A DNA stretch of 64,000 nt from Streptomyces longhuiensis (GTDB lineage: Bacteria > Actinomycetota > Actinomycetes > Streptomycetales > Streptomycetaceae), in assembly GCF_020616555.1 (NCBI RefSeq), contig NZ_CP085173.1, forward strand, positions 4,599,501 to 4,663,500, written 5' to 3'. Of this stretch, positions 60,870 to 64,000 are shown one piece after another (position 1 is the first letter of the stretch; each line of letters starts with the position of its first letter). Position numbers and translations under genes: made by a program. The notes below the pieces were generated by a model, which had not been told where the DNA came from, ran no database searches, and saw only the letters and a list, made by a program, of their open reading frames with translations.

Positions 60870-62045
60870 ATGGCAACGACCACCCCCGACCTCACCGTCA
60901 TCGGCGGCGGATTCGCCGGCCTCACCGCGGCCGTCACCGCCGCCGAGGCCGGAGCGCGCGTCACGCTGTACGAGTCGCACCACACCCTCGGCGGCCGCGC
61001 CCGCACCGCCGAAGGCCCGTACCGCACGCACGACGGACCGCACGCCCTCTACAGCGGAGGCCCGCACTGGACCTGGCTGAAGCAGCGCGACCTGCTCGGC
61101 CCGCTCGCCCCGATCCCGCCCCTCGAGGGCTCCCGCCTGCGCTTCCACCACCGCGGAGCCCTGCGCCGCACCCCTCCGCTGGCCCTTCTGCGCCTCCTTC
61201 GCCACCGGGCCGAACACGCGCCCGTGGACGTGGACTTCATGACGTGGGCGACGCGCCACGTCGGCGAGGAGGGGGCCCGCGCGGCCGCGCACTACTCGTC
61301 CGTGGCGCTCTTCCACCACGACCCGGGCGCCCTCTCCGCGGCCTTCGTCCAGCAGCGCCTGCGCCGCGCCGCGAAGGTGCCGCCGGAGGCGCACTATCCG
61401 CGCGGCGGCTGGGCGTCCGTGATCGACCGGATGGCGGCCCGGGCCTGGAATCTGGGCGTGCGCGTGGAGACGCTGTCCCGCGTCGACTCCGTGCCCACGG
61501 GCGGCGGGCCGGTGATCGTGGCGACGTCCCTCGACTCGGCGCGCCGCCTCCTCGGGGACTCGTCGCTGACGTGGAACAGCGGCCGTACGACGCTGATCGA
61601 CCTGGCCGTGCGCACCCGCCGCGGCGACGCCTTCATCGTGTCCGGGCTCGACTTCCCGGCCTGGCTGGAGCGGTTCACGGCCCAGGACCGGGGTCTGGCG
61701 CCGCACGGGCAGCAGCTCGTCCAGGGCCACATCCCCGTGGCGCCGCACGAGTCGAAGGCCGACGGCACGGCACGCGCCGAACGCCTCCTGGACCTGGGAT
61801 TTCCCGGCTGGCGCGACCGCGTGACCTGGCGCAGGGACGCGCTCGCGAACGGGCGTACGGGGGCGGTCGATCTGCCCGGCACGACCTGGCGGGACCGGCC
61901 CGCGATCGACCGCGGGGACGGCGTGTATCTGGTGGGCGACCAGGTCGCGGCGCCCGGCGTGCTCTCCGAGGTGTCGTTCAACAGCGCCGTCGAGGCGACC
62001 ACGCTGGCCCTCACCGCGTCCCGCCCGGGGCTCCGCGCGGCCTGA
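60870..62045 (+). CDS. FAD-dependent oxidoreductase (phytoene-desaturase/amine-oxidase-like)
   Basis: A 391-residue flavoprotein. The N-terminal dinucleotide fold VIGGGFAGLTAAVTAAEAGA continues to the GG-R segment HHTLGGRARTAEG. The C-terminal FAD motif is DGVYLVGDQVAAPGVLSEVSFNSAVEA. These match the NAD(P)/FAD-binding amine-oxidase or desaturase superfamily. The substrate is unknown. The protein is shorter than carotenoid desaturases (about 500 residues). GAAGGGG precedes the ATG. Confidence 0.88.
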   Translation: MATTTPDLTVIGGGFAGLTAAVTAAEAGARVTLYESHHTLGGRARTAEGPYRTHDGPHALYSGGPHWTWLKQRDLLGPLAPIPPLEGSRLRFHHRGALRRTPPLALLRLLRHRAEHAPVDVDFMTWATRHVGEEGARAAAHYSSVALFHHDPGALSAAFVQQRLRRAAKVPPEAHYPRGGWASVIDRMAARAWNLGVRVETLSRVDSVPTGGGPVIVATSLDSARRLLGDSSLTWNSGRTTLIDLAVRTRRGDAFIVSGLDFPAWLERFTAQDRGLAPHGQQLVQGHIPVAPHESKADGTARAERLLDLGFPGWRDRVTWRRDALANGRTGAVDLPGTTWRDRPAIDRGDGVYLVGDQVAAPGVLSEVSFNSAVEATTLALTASRPGLRAA

Positions 62046-62054
62046 CGCCCACTC

Positions 62055-62085
62055 TTGACCTCAAGTCCACTTCAGGTTGAAAGGT
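62055..62085 (+). promoter_or_regulatory. SoxR-type promoter
   Basis: TTGACC (62055-62060) and AAAGGT (62080-62085) are separated by 19 bp, the long spacer typical of MerR-family promoters. The spacer carries ACCTCAAGTCCACTTCAGGT (62058-62077), close to the SoxR box. Redox-cycling compounds would activate it. Confidence 0.78.
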
Positions 62086-62135
62086 GGTGGGCGCACCTGA
62101 GCCGTCAAGAGACCGCACACCCAAAGGAGCCCGCC

Positions 62136-63140
62136 ATGCACGCCGTACGACTGCACGCCTTCGGACCCGCCGAGAACCTCCTCTACGAGAAGACCGGCGA
62201 CCCCCTGCCGGGCCCCGGCCAGGTCCGGATCGCCGTGGCCGCGGCCGGCGTGCACCTCCTGGACACCGCCCTGCGCGAGGGCATGAAGGGCCCCGCACCC
62301 GAGCCGCCCGCGCTGCCCACCGTCCCCGGCCGCGAGGTCGCCGGCACCGTCGAATCGCTCGGCGAGGGCACCGACGCGTCCTGGCTCGGCAAGCGCGTCG
62401 TCGGCCACCTCGGGTTCGCCCCCGGAGGCTACGCCGAGCTCACCGTGATCGACGCGGCCCGTCTGCACGAACTCCCGCCCGGCCTGGACTTCGCCGAGGC
62501 CGTCGCCCTGATCGGCACGGGCCGTACGGCGATGGGGATCCTGCAGTTCGCCCCGCTCGGCCCCGCGTCGGTGGCCGTGATCCCGGCCGCGGCGGGAGGC
62601 ATCGGCACCCTGCTCGTCCAGTACGCGAAGCACGCGGGCGCCACCGTCGTCGGCCTCGCGGGCGGCCCCGAGAAGGTGGCCCGCGTCCGCGCGAACGGCG
62701 CCGACCTGGCCGTCGACTACACCGCGCCCGACTGGCCCGAGCAGGTCCGCCGGTTCCTCGGCGGCCGCCAGGCGACCGTCGTCTTCGACGGGGTGGGCGG
62801 CGACGCGGGCCTGGCCGCCGTCGACCTGCTCGGCCCCGGCGGCGTCCACGTCGTCTTCGGCTGGTCCGGCAAGGGCCTGCACGACGGCGAGCCCCTCACC
62901 TTCTCCGCGGACGAACTCACCCGGCGCGGCATCACCCAGGAACAGGTGCTCGGCCCGCCGATGATGCGGCGCGCGGGCGGCGACAACCCGGTCCGCACGC
63001 TGGAGCTGGCCGCGCTGGGGGAGGCCGAGGCGGGCCGCCTGCGTCCCGCGGTGACCCGCTTCCCGCTCGCCGAGGCCGCCGCGGCGCACCGAGCCCTGGA
63101 GAACCGCGGCACGATCGGCAAGGTGGTCCTGATCCCGTGA
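62136..63140 (+). CDS. NADPH:quinone oxidoreductase (zinc-independent MDR family), probable SoxR target
   Basis: A 334-residue medium-chain dehydrogenase/reductase. The GroES-like N-domain (PGREVAGTVESLGEG) is followed by the cofactor-binding IPAAAGGIGTLLVQYAKHAGA and VFDGVGG. It lacks the cysteines of a catalytic zinc site, as in quinone oxidoreductases. With the SoxR box upstream it corresponds to SCO4266 of the S. coelicolor SoxR regulon, which responds to actinorhodin-like quinones. AAAGGAG precedes the ATG. Confidence 0.9.
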   Translation: MHAVRLHAFGPAENLLYEKTGDPLPGPGQVRIAVAAAGVHLLDTALREGMKGPAPEPPALPTVPGREVAGTVESLGEGTDASWLGKRVVGHLGFAPGGYAELTVIDAARLHELPPGLDFAEAVALIGTGRTAMGILQFAPLGPASVAVIPAAAGGIGTLLVQYAKHAGATVVGLAGGPEKVARVRANGADLAVDYTAPDWPEQVRRFLGGRQATVVFDGVGGDAGLAAVDLLGPGGVHVVFGWSGKGLHDGEPLTFSADELTRRGITQEQVLGPPMMRRAGGDNPVRTLELAALGEAEAGRLRPAVTRFPLAEAAAAHRALENRGTIGKVVLIP

Positions 63141-63164
63141 CCCGGGCCCGGGTCCCCGGTCGCG

Positions 63165-63638
63165 CTACGACCCGAGCCGGGCCAGCGCCTCATCCGTCAG
63201 CCGGTACACCGTCCACTCGTCCTGCGGCGCCGCGCCGAGCGCCTTGTAGAAGTTGATCGACGGCTCGTTCCAGTCGAGGACCGACCACTCCAGGCGCTCG
63301 TAACCGCGCTCGACGCAGATCCGCGCCAGCTCGGTCAGCAGCGCCTTGCCGTGGCCGCCGCCGCGCGCCTCGGGCCGTACGTACAGGTCCTCCAGGTAGA
63401 TCCCGTGCACCCCGCGCCAGGTGGAGAAGTTCAGGAACCACAGACAGAAGCCGACGGGCTCGCCCGTCGTGTCGTCCTCGGCGATGTGGGCGAACGCGGC
63501 GGGCCGCTCCCCGAACAGCGCCTCGCACAGCTGCTCCTCGGTGGCCCGCGCCTCGTGCAGCGCCTTCTCGTAGTCGGCGAGTTCACGGACCATGGCGTGG
63601 ATGACGGGGACGTCGGCGGGCGTGGCGGTACGAATCAT
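63165..63638 (-). CDS. GNAT family N-acetyltransferase (diamine-acetyltransferase-like)
   Basis: A 157-residue GNAT enzyme. IRTATPADVPVIHAMVRELADYEKA and the acetyl-CoA loop VRPEARGGGHGKALLTEL, then GYERLEWSVLDWNEPSINFYKALGA, resemble the spermidine/spermine acetyltransferase-like group. The substrate is inferred only by similarity. It is convergent with the quinone oxidoreductase. Confidence 0.9.
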   Translation of the reverse strand: MIRTATPADVPVIHAMVRELADYEKALHEARATEEQLCEALFGERPAAFAHIAEDDTTGEPVGFCLWFLNFSTWRGVHGIYLEDLYVRPEARGGGHGKALLTELARICVERGYERLEWSVLDWNEPSINFYKALGAAPQDEWTVYRLTDEALARLGS

Positions 63639-63710
63639 GACGGCAGGCTAACCAGTCACCACGGGGCGGCCCGCACGGGGCGGCCGACCACTCACCGCGG
63701 ACCGGCCCGC

Positions 63711-64000
63711 TCACCGCCCGAGCAGTCTGCGCGCCGTCTCCAGATGGTCCGGCACCAGCGGCCGACCGTCCTCGATCTCCCACAGGGAGTCCTGAAGCAC
63801 CCGCCCGAGCGTCCAGGCGCGCGCCCGCTCCCGGTCGAGCCCGAGCACCCCGCTCATCGCGTCGAACCGCCACACCACCTCGTCCGCGTCGAAGCGGTTG
63901 TCGATGGCGGGCTTCAGGTCGAAGCCCGGGTCGCCGGCGAGCGGCTTCGGATCGATGGCCAGCCACGGCTCCCGCTCGGCGGCCAGCACGTTCTCGAAGT
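63711..64000 (-). CDS. Aminoglycoside phosphotransferase family protein (N-terminus beyond window edge)
   Basis: Only the C-terminal 95 codons are present, and the frame runs off the right edge. The visible part begins with HFENVLAAEREPWLAIDPKPL, the end of the kinase catalytic loop and the Mg-binding DPKP motif of aminoglycoside/hydroxyurea phosphotransferases (streptomycin 6-kinase-like). A C-terminal helical region follows. Whether it confers resistance cannot be judged from the fragment. Confidence 0.85.
   Translation of the reverse strand, partial: FENVLAAEREPWLAIDPKPLAGDPGFDLKPAIDNRFDADEVVWRFDAMSGVLGLDRERARAWTLGRVLQDSLWEIEDGRPLVPDHLETARRLLGR

Overview
This is a high-GC actinobacterial chromosome window, almost certainly Streptomyces. 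The codon use, the futalosine (mqn) menaquinone genes, HbpS/SenS/SenR, a CdgB-type diguanylate cyclase, DUF397 and DUF3263 proteins, and DasR-, CsoR- and SoxR-like operators all fit. From memory the gene order follows, in inverted orientation, the S. coelicolor core region around SCO4260-SCO4330 (groEL2, nagKA, cdgB, mqnBD). It is dense core chromosome. I see no prophage, intact insertion sequence, CRISPR array, rRNA, tRNA or biosynthetic gene cluster.

Layout. 1-6 kb: DUF3027 fragment, MFS exporter, DUF2771 lipoprotein, mqnB and mqnD (menaquinone), a diverged copy of the mqnD tail, a long cold-shock protein, a small membrane protein and a HAD phosphatase. 6-10 kb: a four-gene ferric-siderophore ABC operon behind an iron box, every junction overlapping by 4 nt. 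10-15.5 kb: HAAS-type membrane protein, helicase-associated protein and XPB helicase. 15.5-20 kb: copper block (copA, a His-rich secreted protein, two CsoR-type operators, cutC). 20-25.5 kb: HelD-like protein and small housekeeping genes. 25.5-29 kb: MurNAc module (RpiR regulator, murQ, PTS EIIBC). 29-33 kb: YceI/MarR pair, HTH/DUF397 locus and small proteins. 33-37.7 kb: groL with two CIRCE elements, cspA-type gene with a long leader, a MoaD-like sulfur carrier and a threonine-synthase-family enzyme behind a SAM-I riboswitch. 37.7-43.7 kb: gpgS, a LAxTG surface protein, otsA, otsB and DUF3263. 43.7-48.3 kb: GlcNAc block (binding protein, nagK, nagA, sugar kinase) with DasR-like sites. 48.3-57 kb: carbohydrate-binding membrane protein, cdgB, flavin reductase, arfB, terD and two secreted peptidases. 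57-64 kb: hbpS/senS/senR, pentapeptide protein, FAD oxidoreductase, SoxR-type quinone oxidoreductase, GNAT and the end of an aminoglycoside-phosphotransferase-like gene.

How the parts connect. Two separate loci (murQ/PTS and nagK/nagA) handle cell-wall amino sugars. The copper genes share CsoR-type control. The most notable unit is the SAM riboswitch, threonine-synthase-like enzyme and MoaD-like carrier. It reads better as a protein-thiocarboxylate route from O-phosphohomoserine to homocysteine and methionine than as threonine biosynthesis. Several genes have a TAnnnT element 6-7 nt before the start codon and no Shine-Dalgarno, suggesting leaderless mRNAs.
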